The translations under genes were made by a program, and so were the position numbers. Below the pieces are notes generated by a model, which saw only the letters and a program-made list of their open reading frames with translations, was not told the DNA's origin and did no database searches. Source: a virus. Taken from it: a stretch of DNA of 49,120 nt. The stretch spans positions 1-49,120 of IMG/VR virus record IMGVR_UViG_3300008050_000070. One strand, written 5' to 3'. Below are positions 27,404 through 35,797 of this stretch, piece after piece (position 1 is the first letter of the stretch; each line of letters starts with the position of its first letter).

Positions 27404-27757
27404 ATGATTGTAAGATGCAATATAGGATGTAAGTTAAATGGAGGAACAACAGACGTGTCGTTGGATGTTGATGAAAACAAGGCGATGTGCAACGAGTGCG
27501 GAGAGGAGGTTGTGAACGTATCGTCCTATTCGAAGCTTTCTATGAAGAAGAATGGGGATGTGCTTCGCTCCAAGAATAGAAAAGCCTTTATGTTTCCATG
27601 CGAAACCTGCCATAAAGATGTTGAAGCATCAGTTGTATCGGGAATGGTGGTTGGGGCTCAGTGTCCGAACTCGGGAAAGGGGTGCAAGATAAATATTACA
27701 AAGCATATGGTTTGCGCAATAGAGAGTACGAGTCAACTAAAGATAGAGCAGAATTAA
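27404..27757 (+). CDS. Zinc-binding hypothetical protein after RecA, 117 aa
   Basis: It begins at the base after the RecA stop. It contains four cysteine groups in order: CNIGC, CNEC, CETC and CPNSGKGC, eight cysteines in all, suitable for two zinc sites. No family is recognised. Tight coupling to RecA suggests a recombination or DNA-binding accessory role, but this is inference. Confidence 0.75.
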   Translation: MIVRCNIGCKLNGGTTDVSLDVDENKAMCNECGEEVVNVSSYSKLSMKKNGDVLRSKNRKAFMFPCETCHKDVEASVVSGMVVGAQCPNSGKGCKINITKHMVCAIESTSQLKIEQN

Positions 27758-27760
27758 GTT

Positions 27761-28504
27761 ATGACCGATATGCAAATTTTATCTGATATTTGTAAATCCA
27801 ATCTTAAAAACTCAAAAGAGTGCCTGTCCTACCTAAGAGAGGACAGGCTTTTATCGGATGAGATTATAGATAGATATGGTATCGGATTTTTTCCACAAAA
27901 CCCCTCCAAACTAAAGCAATTTGTTTCGGAGGAATCATTATTGCGAGCGAATATCCTAGATGGACTGGGCCGCAGCCAGTTCTCGGATTACTTTTATTTA
28001 ACGTTTCCAATTGAGAATGAATACGGCGAGGTCGTAGGAATTAGTGGAAGGACTCTTTTGGATGAATACTCCAGAAGGGGAATCGGAATTCCAAAGTATA
28101 AAAACTCGTCTTACAAGAAGGCAAATATACTTTATGGATTAGGGCAATCAAAAAATCATATTTTAAAAAGAAAAAACGTATATATTGTAGAAGGTTATTT
28201 TGACCAAATAAGTTTGACTAAAGTTGGAATTTATAATTCTGTTGCAATTTGTGGTACTGCATTTTCTAAAAAGCATTTTTTAAGACTTGCAAGGTATACT
28301 GATAAAATGACATTCCTGCTTGACTCAGATGATGCGGGGAAGGAATCTGTAAAAAGAATTTATAAGAAATTTATTAATCGCGGTATAAAGCTGAGATCTC
28401 TTGAGACTCCAAAGCCCTATAAGGACGTAGATGAATTTTTTAGAAAAAATGGAAAAGAAGATTTTTTCGAAAACTTCAATCAAATTATGCCGGATGAGTG
28501 GTAA
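27761..28504 (+). CDS. DnaG-type primase catalytic (TOPRIM) protein, split-primase C-terminal half
   Basis: A 247-residue protein matching the DnaG catalytic core without the zinc-finger domain. The N-terminal part (YLREDRLLSDEIIDRYGIGFFP, then FPIENEYGEVVGISGR) is the DnaG-core N-terminal subdomain. The TOPRIM motif VYIVEGYFDQ (E144) and LLDSDDAGKES (D188, D190) bind the metal ions for primer synthesis. The zinc-binding half is the gene at 2375-2911. No helicase-binding domain is seen at the end. It lies three bases after the zinc protein gene and four bases before the HTH gene. Confidence 0.9.
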   Translation: MTDMQILSDICKSNLKNSKECLSYLREDRLLSDEIIDRYGIGFFPQNPSKLKQFVSEESLLRANILDGLGRSQFSDYFYLTFPIENEYGEVVGISGRTLLDEYSRRGIGIPKYKNSSYKKANILYGLGQSKNHILKRKNVYIVEGYFDQISLTKVGIYNSVAICGTAFSKKHFLRLARYTDKMTFLLDSDDAGKESVKRIYKKFINRGIKLRSLETPKPYKDVDEFFRKNGKEDFFENFNQIMPDEW

Positions 28505-28508
28505 CTAG

Positions 28509-28943
28509 ATGGCCTCAAAAAGTAGCTCATATCAATATAAAATTGTAGAAATATCCTTTGATCAAGGGAAGTTAAATAATTTCTCCCAAGAGCGAGGAAT
28601 ATCTAGCGTCCTAACTGGAAACTCTTTCGACGGGAGAATTTCGGAGCTAAGAGATGAGCTTCTAGAGATTATTTATGAAATTGTTAACGGAGACATGCTA
28701 ACCGAGCATCAGAAGAAGATATTATTTATGAGGCTAATGGGAAAGACTCAAAATGAAATTGCAAAGCATCTTGGAATAACACAATCTGCGGTTCACAAGG
28801 CAATGCATGGTAATATTGATTATAAGAATAATAAAAAGAGATACGGCGGCATCGTAAAGAAATTAAAAAAGATTTGCGCTACCGAGCCGCGTGTCTCTGA
28901 AATATTAAATAAAATTGATCAAATAAAAAAAGAAGAAGATTAG
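28509..28943 (+). CDS. Helix-turn-helix protein with sigma-region-4-like motif, 144 aa
   Basis: The segment LTEHQKKILFMRLMGKTQNE followed by IAKHLGITQSAVHKAMHGN (residues ~59-98) is a clear helix-turn-helix of the sigma region 4/LuxR type, with basic flanks. The N-terminal ~50 residues are unrecognised. It could be a transcription regulator or a partial sigma-like factor for phage promoters, similar in purpose to the protein at 9362-10150. It follows the primase core by four bases and ends the second replication block. Confidence 0.75.
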   Translation: MASKSSSYQYKIVEISFDQGKLNNFSQERGISSVLTGNSFDGRISELRDELLEIIYEIVNGDMLTEHQKKILFMRLMGKTQNEIAKHLGITQSAVHKAMHGNIDYKNNKKRYGGIVKKLKKICATEPRVSEILNKIDQIKKEED

Positions 28944-29040
28944 ATATATTAATTTTTCCGATTAGTTGGAAATGTCCTTGTTATTCTTGGAGGAATGTTT
29001 CTATTAATAATTAGTGATTTTGAAGCAGGGAGAGCTAGGC

Positions 29041-29520
29041 ATGCCAACACTGGACGAAACTTTGGTAGATTTCTTTAAAACAACAAGTAAAGATGTTTCC
29101 GATAAAAATAAAATATTAGTCACAGATGACGTTAAATTTAGAAAAGTAGCCTTTGATATGGTGAAAGTATATGGCGACCATTATGACGGACTGTGGAAGG
29201 TCGAGTCGTCCGGAGACGACCAGTACTTAGTAAGAGCGTCTATCCCTCAGTCCTCAGAAAGGGGCAGCGGAGATTGGACCGCAATTGGAGATTATGAGGG
29301 GTCGAATGTGACCCTCTCTTATAAGCAGGTTCCAATTTGTAGATTTGCATCCGATGAGTTCGGGTTCTCTTCGGATGATATTATGACGTTCAAGTCGGCG
29401 CTTCTGGGCAGGATGACGTCGGACTCCGATTTTGTTAGAGAAGTTATTTCAAGTCAACCATCGGCTAAGATTGAGGCTTTGAGCTCTGTCTTTCCAGAAG
29501 TTAAAAGCTTTATTAAATAG
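29041..29520 (+). CDS. Hypothetical protein, 159 aa (possible virion protein)
   Basis: The ATG at 29041 has an AGGGAG Shine-Dalgarno at eight bases and is preferred to TTG 29014. About 159 residues of mixed alpha/beta content with a beta-rich middle (GLWKVESSGDDQYLVRASIP) and a helical end. I do not recognise a family. It opens a run of genes of apparently structural character (29041-38227) after a gap of ~97 bases, in which I see no convincing promoter. It is followed by a 518-residue gene after 13 bases. Confidence 0.75.
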   Translation: MPTLDETLVDFFKTTSKDVSDKNKILVTDDVKFRKVAFDMVKVYGDHYDGLWKVESSGDDQYLVRASIPQSSERGSGDWTAIGDYEGSNVTLSYKQVPICRFASDEFGFSSDDIMTFKSALLGRMTSDSDFVREVISSQPSAKIEALSSVFPEVKSFIK

Positions 29521-29533
29521 GAAATAAATCATT

Positions 29534-31090
29534 ATGAAAGAGATTACAAAAATTATTTTAGAGGCAAGAAAAGCCTTGGATAAGATGACTAATGGAAAAA
29601 GGTATACGACAGAGTATGTCCTCGACCGCCTAGAAAAGGCGGCATCTTTAAATCCAAGAGACGTACTAATTGGCTCAATGAAAGATGTTGTTCGCTCACA
29701 TGGAGCAAAAGACCGATTCATAACTCAGGCTCAGATTGGTGATTTTTACAATCACTTATATGGATTCTCCGGAGGAAAGACTGCTTTTCGCCAGAATCTA
29801 AATGATCTTCTGCCCGTTAATTCTGTCATTGATAGCGGCGGCACTACCGGCGCATCGGCCTCACGGGCGATGGACGAAAACTCAGCCGATCCAATATTTG
29901 AAGATTCCGCTCTGTCAAAAGAGCTGTCCGGCGTGTTTTCCCTTGAGGCTTCGGGGCCAGTATCGGCTCACGGAAACAGCCTGATGAAGAAGGCTGAGAA
30001 GTTCGTGAAGATTCAACTGACTTCAATGGGTCACATCCCCGCGTCTGTTTCGACAGTAAGAACAAATGAACACTTTATACTTTGTAATGCATCATTTGAT
30101 ACATCGGATCATACCCAAGTATCACTTTCTGTGCCAGTACAGATCTCTAATGGAATTCCCTCTATTCCAAAGCACTTCATTCAGGGGACGGACGTTGTAG
30201 AGATGACAAAAGAATCTCTTTATGTTCATATGAAGGAAAATCAAACAATTAAAAAGGCAGCATCTCAGGGGCGGTATGCCGCAGAGCGCCGCGTTGATGA
30301 TTTTTCTGCAGAAATGGTAGTAGTCCCCGCATCGCTCGAGAAGTATGCTGATCTTGAGAGTGATCTGGTGGCGGCGGCATCTAGCTTCACTGTTAGCCAG
30401 GTCCGGCTCGCAACCGGAGTGTTAGCCGGAGAGCTTCGCGGCCTTGGCGTGACGAATCCGCAGATAAACGTTGCATCGTCAAATTCAAAAACGCTAGTCC
30501 TAAAGGCGAGCATCCCCACCTCGCTGGGGAGAAAATCCATCCTCGTTCCCGTTGATATGCCAAATGGCCGACCGGTAATTCCGAGCAAGTTCGCCATGGG
30601 AGACGAAACGTACCCGATGACCAGCGCCTCAATAGGCGAGATAGTCGGAACCGCCACTTCAGACCAGATTGATCGAATTTCTCGTCAGACCAATGAGATG
30701 TCAAAGGCATCCTACGACGAGCTAATGGGAATTATGGCATCTGGAGCATCTAATGGGGACTATCGGGCCGCGGAAGATGCCCTTGCGTCTATTGGCTCAA
30801 GATTTGAGGGAGGACAGTATCTTGCTGCGTTAGATCGCTTTACGAAGCTACTAAAGCACGCCTCAAAGAACACCGAAAGAGACCAGCTAATTAGCAGGGC
30901 AAAAGATAATGGCGAGCTAATCGTCCTTCCAACATCTGTTGAGCTTTACTCTCCCAGGCTTGGGCTCCCCATGAGCAAAATAAGCTTTGATGAGAAAGGA
31001 AGAATGATCCCAACCCATAGAACCGTGGCCTCAGACGATGCATTCGGGCCGGGTGCTTTAATCTCTTCTTCAAAAATATCCATAACGTAG
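29534..31090 (+). CDS. Hypothetical protein with an internal domain duplication, 518 aa
   Basis: Residues ~159-230 and ~290-370 look like two copies of one domain: SVPVQISNGIPSIPKHF in the first and LVPVDMPNGRPVIPSKF in the second, each followed by a similar MTK/MTS strand. The N-terminal ~60 residues are helical (ARKALDKM...VLDRLEKAASLNPRDV), then comes a Gly/Ser/Ala linker. The C-terminus is again mixed. It is not recognised by family, but duplicated beta-rich domains and location in a structural cluster suggest a virion or head-associated role. Starts at ATG 29534 with a weak AGGAA upstream. Confidence 0.8.
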   Translation: MKEITKIILEARKALDKMTNGKRYTTEYVLDRLEKAASLNPRDVLIGSMKDVVRSHGAKDRFITQAQIGDFYNHLYGFSGGKTAFRQNLNDLLPVNSVIDSGGTTGASASRAMDENSADPIFEDSALSKELSGVFSLEASGPVSAHGNSLMKKAEKFVKIQLTSMGHIPASVSTVRTNEHFILCNASFDTSDHTQVSLSVPVQISNGIPSIPKHFIQGTDVVEMTKESLYVHMKENQTIKKAASQGRYAAERRVDDFSAEMVVVPASLEKYADLESDLVAAASSFTVSQVRLATGVLAGELRGLGVTNPQINVASSNSKTLVLKASIPTSLGRKSILVPVDMPNGRPVIPSKFAMGDETYPMTSASIGEIVGTATSDQIDRISRQTNEMSKASYDELMGIMASGASNGDYRAAEDALASIGSRFEGGQYLAALDRFTKLLKHASKNTERDQLISRAKDNGELIVLPTSVELYSPRLGLPMSKISFDEKGRMIPTHRTVASDDAFGPGALISSSKISIT

Positions 31091-31098
31091 GGGTTAAA

Positions 31099-31647
31099 AT
31101 GATTAATGATAATTTAAGCAAGATTTTGTTTTCTATGTCGGATTCTAGCAGAAAAAATAGAATGCTAAAGTTGTCCGCAATTATGCCGGAACTCAAAAAG
31201 GAATCTGCAGCGGACCAGCATGGCATCTTTCAGCACTTTCAGTCTGGAGTAACAGAGTATGCGACTAGAGAGAGGTATCTTTCGCAGCGCGGAGGAGAGA
31301 CTGCCGAGCGACCGCTATACAACGTAGGCCCAGAGCATGAGGACTCTTATGTCCCAACGGAGCATGTAGCCCCACACTTGTCGACGAGATATTCTCCTGA
31401 TCACGTTGGGGTTCAGGCTCAAAGAGTTTCTGACGGAGTATATAAGGATCCTTATACAAATAAGATTTATGATTACAATGAGGGGTTTAAGACAGATAGC
31501 GGAGTAGACTTCCCCGCCGGAAGCGCCTCTCTGCAGTCTCAGATGATGACAATGGCATCATATGATGCCGCTATTGTAAAGAGAGCCTTAAAGAGGGTTT
31601 CGGGTTCAGACGTCTCAAGGCTGATTGAGATCATAGGAGCCAAATAA
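31099..31647 (+). CDS. Hypothetical protein, 182 aa
   Basis: Begins MINDNLSKILFSM, with a basic N-terminal helix (DSSRKNRMLKLSAIMPELKKES), then a Pro/Tyr-rich, probably extended middle (PLYNVGPEHEDSYVPTEHVAPH) and a helical end. No catalytic motif. The next gene overlaps by one base (TAATG). Not recognised; likely virion-associated by neighbourhood. Confidence 0.75.
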   Translation: MINDNLSKILFSMSDSSRKNRMLKLSAIMPELKKESAADQHGIFQHFQSGVTEYATRERYLSQRGGETAERPLYNVGPEHEDSYVPTEHVAPHLSTRYSPDHVGVQAQRVSDGVYKDPYTNKIYDYNEGFKTDSGVDFPAGSASLQSQMMTMASYDAAIVKRALKRVSGSDVSRLIEIIGAK

Positions 31648-32360
31648 TGGTCAACGACTTGATAAGGCTTGCGGATAAGCTAGATAGATTGGGTCGTACC
31701 GATTTATCCGATGATGTCGACACCATGATAAAGGCCGCCATGAAGTTTGATCCATTCGGAGAGGCCGACGAGCAGTCGGATGAGAGCCGTGGGGCGGAAA
31801 ACGCAGAGAGCGAAGACGACGTGACGGCGGAGCTTTCCGAGCAACTTGCTGGCTATATTGTGGCTGGAGCCCCATTTCTTGCACGAGACGAGCAGGGAAG
31901 GGGTGGGATGATAAAAGATGTCTCAGATATCTTAAGAGAATCGCCAATGCTCATCTCTGAGATAGTAAGAGTTCTAGAGGATGGTCCACAGTTAGAGGAG
32001 GCGGATCTACATAGTATAGGCGAGAGCGATGAGGTATCAGTTAGCGATGATATCATCATCGGGCCCAGGAGCGATGATGTGGGCCTCGAATACATATGGC
32101 CAATTCATTATCTTCATGGGTCCGCAGAGTTAAAAATGGAAGAGGCTGGGCATAGTCCTGGTAATATATTTTCAGCATCAGAGCCGCGGCCTGCCGACGG
32201 AATTCATAGTGTAACAATTAAGATTGATAAAGAAAGCTTTGCCGCAAAAGCTTTCTTATGGACTAGGGACGGCAGTCCTGCGGGTCTTATTGTTTTATCC
32301 GATGACGAGGCCGCACTTGAGACCGCAGAGGACTCCTACTCCTCAGAGGTTATGCCGTAA
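31647..32360 (+). CDS. Hypothetical acidic protein, 237 aa
   Basis: A 237-residue, strongly acidic protein. Its first ~30 residues (LIRLADKLDRLGRTDLSDDV) share a pattern with the gene at 37502 (LIKIANSLDGRGFVKEADAL), a short helical hairpin motif. A very acidic linker follows (AENAESEDDVTAELSE), then helical and beta segments. An 11-base inverted repeat at 32230-32257 lies within its 3' coding part. Not recognised by family. Confidence 0.75.
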   Translation: MVNDLIRLADKLDRLGRTDLSDDVDTMIKAAMKFDPFGEADEQSDESRGAENAESEDDVTAELSEQLAGYIVAGAPFLARDEQGRGGMIKDVSDILRESPMLISEIVRVLEDGPQLEEADLHSIGESDEVSVSDDIIIGPRSDDVGLEYIWPIHYLHGSAELKMEEAGHSPGNIFSASEPRPADGIHSVTIKIDKESFAAKAFLWTRDGSPAGLIVLSDDEAALETAEDSYSSEVMP

Positions 32361-32415
32361 CCGTACGGACCAATAATAGCGTGTTCCTTCGAGTGGCATG
32401 GTTTGGGAGAGGCAA

Positions 32416-33099
32416 ATGAGCAAAGTATTAAGACACCCAAACAAAGAGGAGATTATCTCTAGACTCTTGGCGGGAGACTCCGTAAAAGAGATTGAGAGAT
32501 GGCTGAAAAAGAAATATCCTAGAACCAAGCGCCTGCACGTTTCTTATATGACCCTTCAGAAGTTTCGCTCTGGACATCTTGATATAAAAGGCGAAGTACT
32601 GGAGGAAATAAAGAACAGAAGATCAGAGGTCGATCGAGAGGCGACAGATGCCGAAGCAAGAATGATAATTGAAAATTCATCGGCATATCAGGAAAAAATA
32701 ACAGAGATAGCCTCGGCAGAGTTGGATGTTACTCGCCGCCTCTTAGAGATGGACAAGCTAATAAATTCTAGAATTGAATATTACTATAATATTTTAAGCA
32801 ACGGAGGCGGATTCCGAGACGATAAGATCTTTTTGGAGTATATAAATACGATGAAGGGAATTATGCAAGACTGGAAGAAGTATATCGAAGGAGTTGCTGA
32901 TACAAAGATCGAACATAATGTTAATATTAGTGTTATAAATGATCATGCATCTATATTAAAAGACTCTGTGTTAGACGTTTTGTCAGAAATGAGCCCAGAA
33001 TTAATCCCAGTTTTCATAGAGAGGGTTGGAGAGAGAACTCGAAGAATGAATATGATTTCTGATAACAATTCAGACTTGAGAGTAATAGATGTCACTTGA
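32416..33099 (+). CDS. Hypothetical protein with N-terminal HTH-like region (possible small terminase)
   Basis: ATG 32416 has GGGAGAGG just upstream and is chosen over ATG 32398. About 227 residues. Residues ~5-55 (KEEIISRLLAGDSVKEIERW, YMTLQKFRSG) resemble a helix-turn-helix DNA-binding region. A long charged coiled-coil-like middle follows (KNRRSEVDREATDAEARMI; EKITEIASAELDVTRRLLEM), then helices. Small terminase subunits have an N-terminal HTH and central coiled coil, so this is a possible candidate. It lies ~6 kb upstream of the large terminase, so the assignment is weak. It overlaps the next gene by 11 bases. Confidence 0.6.
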   Translation: MSKVLRHPNKEEIISRLLAGDSVKEIERWLKKKYPRTKRLHVSYMTLQKFRSGHLDIKGEVLEEIKNRRSEVDREATDAEARMIIENSSAYQEKITEIASAELDVTRRLLEMDKLINSRIEYYYNILSNGGGFRDDKIFLEYINTMKGIMQDWKKYIEGVADTKIEHNVNISVINDHASILKDSVLDVLSEMSPELIPVFIERVGERTRRMNMISDNNSDLRVIDVT

Positions 33100-33340
33100 T
33101 TTTGAAGAAAAAGGGTATTCAATATTAAGGATTAAGAATCTAAATAGCATCATATCTTTTAAAAAGTGGCTAAAAGACCACGGTGTCGAGGGCGAGCAGG
33201 AAATATCTGATGCAAATGCATTGGCCTACCTTGATTTTATAGAAGAGAAGATAAAAACAAGAATAATGGGAAGAACACTAAATGATAAGTCAGAGTGGAT
33301 TTCTGCAATTTCAAAGATAAGAGATATGAGAAAGAAATGA
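33089..33340 (+). CDS. Hypothetical small protein, 83 aa
   Basis: An 83-residue, helical, charged protein that overlaps the previous gene by 11 bases and the next by four (ATGA), so it is coupled on both sides. The motif ILRIKNLNSIISFKKWLKDHG is basic and helical. No family is recognised. Confidence 0.65.
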   Translation: MSLDFEEKGYSILRIKNLNSIISFKKWLKDHGVEGEQEISDANALAYLDFIEEKIKTRIMGRTLNDKSEWISAISKIRDMRKK

Positions 33341-34932
33341 AAGATTCAATGGATTACGTTATAAAAAGGGCCTTCATTTCTGGGGATATTAATCAGTTTT
33401 TTTATAATAAGATTAAAAATATATCAGCAGACCGCAAAGATGGATTTGCATCTTATGCCCTTGAAAGCGCAAAGATGATGACAACGGCTGGAGTAAATTC
33501 TGAGGAGCGAGCGAGAAAGTATATAGTGCTTAGGCGGCATATGAAAAAACTAGTTGGTGAAATCGATTTATCTGTTATTTCTCGTGCAATTTCTGGAGGA
33601 ATCCCTATGAAAACTGAAAATGATGTTTATTTTAATATAGTAAAGGCAAAGGCCAGTCTCTCTAAGATAAAGAAACTTGCATATCCAAATATGTCTTCCG
33701 TTAACCCGGATGTTTATGAGGCGCAGTTTGATGTAAATAAATGGATCGATCTTGTTTATGAAATTCAGAAGTCAACATCTTCGGGGAACATGACGAGAAC
33801 TGCTGCCGTTGATTATTATAGTAATTTTTTAAATAAAGAGAAAGAGGAAGATATCAAGTTTAAAAGATGGTTTAAGTATTATAATGATGGAGATCACGAG
33901 AGGTATAAAATGGCATCAGAAAGCAACAAAATAGAGAAAAAATCAGTATACATGTCCGGAGTTCTCGGGGCGGGAAATTATGATGACGTCGGAGCATCAC
34001 ACCTCGCGGGTCGTGACTTCTCGGGCGCAGTTCGCAGTGCTGAGGCCGACGAAGAGAAGGGCAGGAATTTTAGAAACTGGAAGCTTCGCTTGCACTCAGC
34101 GATCAGAAGAATTGATAAATTAATAAGATCAGAGGAAATTGACCCAGATGCCTACAAGCACCTATCTGAGGCCCTAATGAACATGAGCGTCAAGGTTGTT
34201 GGGCTATCTCCCCGTACCGCGTCAGATTTGGCATATCAGACTGCAAATATTCTAAGAAAGAACGGACACAAGGCCGGTTCTGATGTTCTTGTGAAAATTG
34301 CACAAGAAGTTCCAGATGCTGATCCTCCCGCTCAAACCTCCCCGACTCCGCAGCCAGTGCCTCCGCCGGTTCCGGCACAATCGGAGCCAGACGGCCCAGC
34401 TTCGTTGCCAGATTCTCCAGATTCAGATGCTGAAATTAAAGCAAAAGAACTTGGGCTGCCTGGTCCAAACGAGGTGGAGCCGGTCGGCCTGGAGAAGATA
34501 ACCCCCATTCCCGGGGCGAAAGAGGGAGAGTATGAAGGCCTGGTTGGAGAGATAGGCCTTACAGATGCAGCTTCAAAGCTCGACGATGTTGCGGGAATGC
34601 TTGCAGATAGAAGAATTATTAGATTATTGGCAGAGTTTGATATAATGTTAGATCGACTTGGAATCGCCGCAATGTTTCCGGAACTAGCAGAGTCTCAGAG
34701 TAAATTAATTGATGGGTATTCTTATGCTCTAACTCGAGTCACAAAGATGATGGGACAACTGGCCACCGCCAAGGGACTCATAGATGCCCAGGCGGGACTG
34801 CCGGGCGCAAAAAGCGGTGATACGACTCCGCAAGGGGAGCCTTCACAAGAAGAGGCTTCGCCGGAGCTGGAGCCTGCAGCTCCCGACCTCCCAGCTGGCG
34901 AGGCTGCCCCAGTACAGACAGAAGAAATCTAG
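33337..34932 (+). CDS. Hypothetical virion-type protein with Pro-rich linker, 531 aa
   Basis: ATG 33337 overlaps the previous stop (ATGA) and is chosen over an upstream TTG at 33295. The first ~330 residues are helical and charged. Residues ~330-370 are Pro/Ala-rich (SPTPQPVPPPVPAQSEPDGP), a flexible linker. Another helical domain follows (LLAEFDIMLDRLGIAAMFPE), and the C-terminus is Pro/Glu-rich again. Such modular layout is common in head or tail accessory proteins. No catalytic motif is found. The family is not recognised. Confidence 0.8.
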   Translation: MKDSMDYVIKRAFISGDINQFFYNKIKNISADRKDGFASYALESAKMMTTAGVNSEERARKYIVLRRHMKKLVGEIDLSVISRAISGGIPMKTENDVYFNIVKAKASLSKIKKLAYPNMSSVNPDVYEAQFDVNKWIDLVYEIQKSTSSGNMTRTAAVDYYSNFLNKEKEEDIKFKRWFKYYNDGDHERYKMASESNKIEKKSVYMSGVLGAGNYDDVGASHLAGRDFSGAVRSAEADEEKGRNFRNWKLRLHSAIRRIDKLIRSEEIDPDAYKHLSEALMNMSVKVVGLSPRTASDLAYQTANILRKNGHKAGSDVLVKIAQEVPDADPPAQTSPTPQPVPPPVPAQSEPDGPASLPDSPDSDAEIKAKELGLPGPNEVEPVGLEKITPIPGAKEGEYEGLVGEIGLTDAASKLDDVAGMLADRRIIRLLAEFDIMLDRLGIAAMFPELAESQSKLIDGYSYALTRVTKMMGQLATAKGLIDAQAGLPGAKSGDTTPQGEPSQEEASPELEPAAPDLPAGEAAPVQTEEI

Positions 34933-34942
34933 GATTTAGGCC

Positions 34943-35725
34943 ATGCTTCTAGATAACGCCCTGGCGGAAATTTTGGATATATCGAAAAGATATATGATAA
35001 GTACGCCAAAGATAGTTGGAGGCATCCCAAGAGATATTTATCTCGGCGTAGATCCGATTATAACAAAAGATGTCGACTTAACTACGAATAGTCCAGACAT
35101 AATTAGGCTAGCAGTGCTAATGGCTGACTCCCTTGGCGTTGGATTCAAAGTGTTTTCCGACGGGCATTCGTCAATATATATGGATAAATATATATTAGAT
35201 TTTTCATCAAATTTTATTTCCAAAGATGCCGCTGAGTTTTCAAGGGGTGAAGATTTGCTTGAGGTTTATAGCAGAGATTTTACAATGAATACGCTTCATA
35301 AGCCGCTCGATAGTGATGATATCGAGGACCCAACCGAAATGGGCAAAAAAGATATTGAAAACAAAGTAGTAAGGACGGTAATGCCACCAGAGGTAACCCT
35401 TATGGATGACCCAAGAAGAGTTTATCGCGCAGTAAATTTGGCGGTGAGATATGGATTTGAGATCGATGAAAAAATAATATCTTTCGTATTAGATAACCTC
35501 GCCCTGTTCGGCCGCCCGAAGATGATTGGAATAAAGCAGTCTTATATAACATCGGCAATAGGAGAGTCTATGAATATAGACTCTGAAAAAACATTATATA
35601 TTTTGGACAAACTAGGGCTAACATCCACTGTTCCTCTCACGGGAGCGTTTAAGGAGTACTTGATAAAAGGAAGAATGCTGGATAAATATTTTAAAGAGAT
35701 TGATCGGGTATCCGGACTCGCATAA
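34943..35725 (+). CDS. tRNA CCA-adding/poly(A) polymerase-type nucleotidyltransferase
   Basis: A 260-residue class II nucleotidyltransferase. Motif A has the GG at residues 26-27 (VGGIPRDIYLG) and the catalytic pair D43-x-D45 (KDVDL). Then come SRDFTMNTL, and the DPRRVYRAVNLAVRYGFEID segment matching the ERxxR-like nucleotide-binding motif and neck helix. The length is shorter than bacterial CCA enzymes (~400), with no C-terminal tail domain visible. It may repair phage or host tRNA 3' ends, or add nucleotides to RNA. It sits in a structural region with no tRNA gene in the window. ATG 34943 follows the preceding stop by ten bases. Confidence 0.88.
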   Translation: MLLDNALAEILDISKRYMISTPKIVGGIPRDIYLGVDPIITKDVDLTTNSPDIIRLAVLMADSLGVGFKVFSDGHSSIYMDKYILDFSSNFISKDAAEFSRGEDLLEVYSRDFTMNTLHKPLDSDDIEDPTEMGKKDIENKVVRTVMPPEVTLMDDPRRVYRAVNLAVRYGFEIDEKIISFVLDNLALFGRPKMIGIKQSYITSAIGESMNIDSEKTLYILDKLGLTSTVPLTGAFKEYLIKGRMLDKYFKEIDRVSGLA

Positions 35726-35797
35726 CCACGGCGGCTGAATCTTTGAAAATCAATCTACTATTAATTCAACAAATAGTTACGGAGAATGTGCTAAATA

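Noticed and set aside
28995-29075. Small 26-codon frame from ATG 28995 with GGAGG just before it
   Set aside because: The Shine-Dalgarno is only about one base from the ATG, the frame overlaps the better-supported gene at 29041, and the peptide has no feature to support it.
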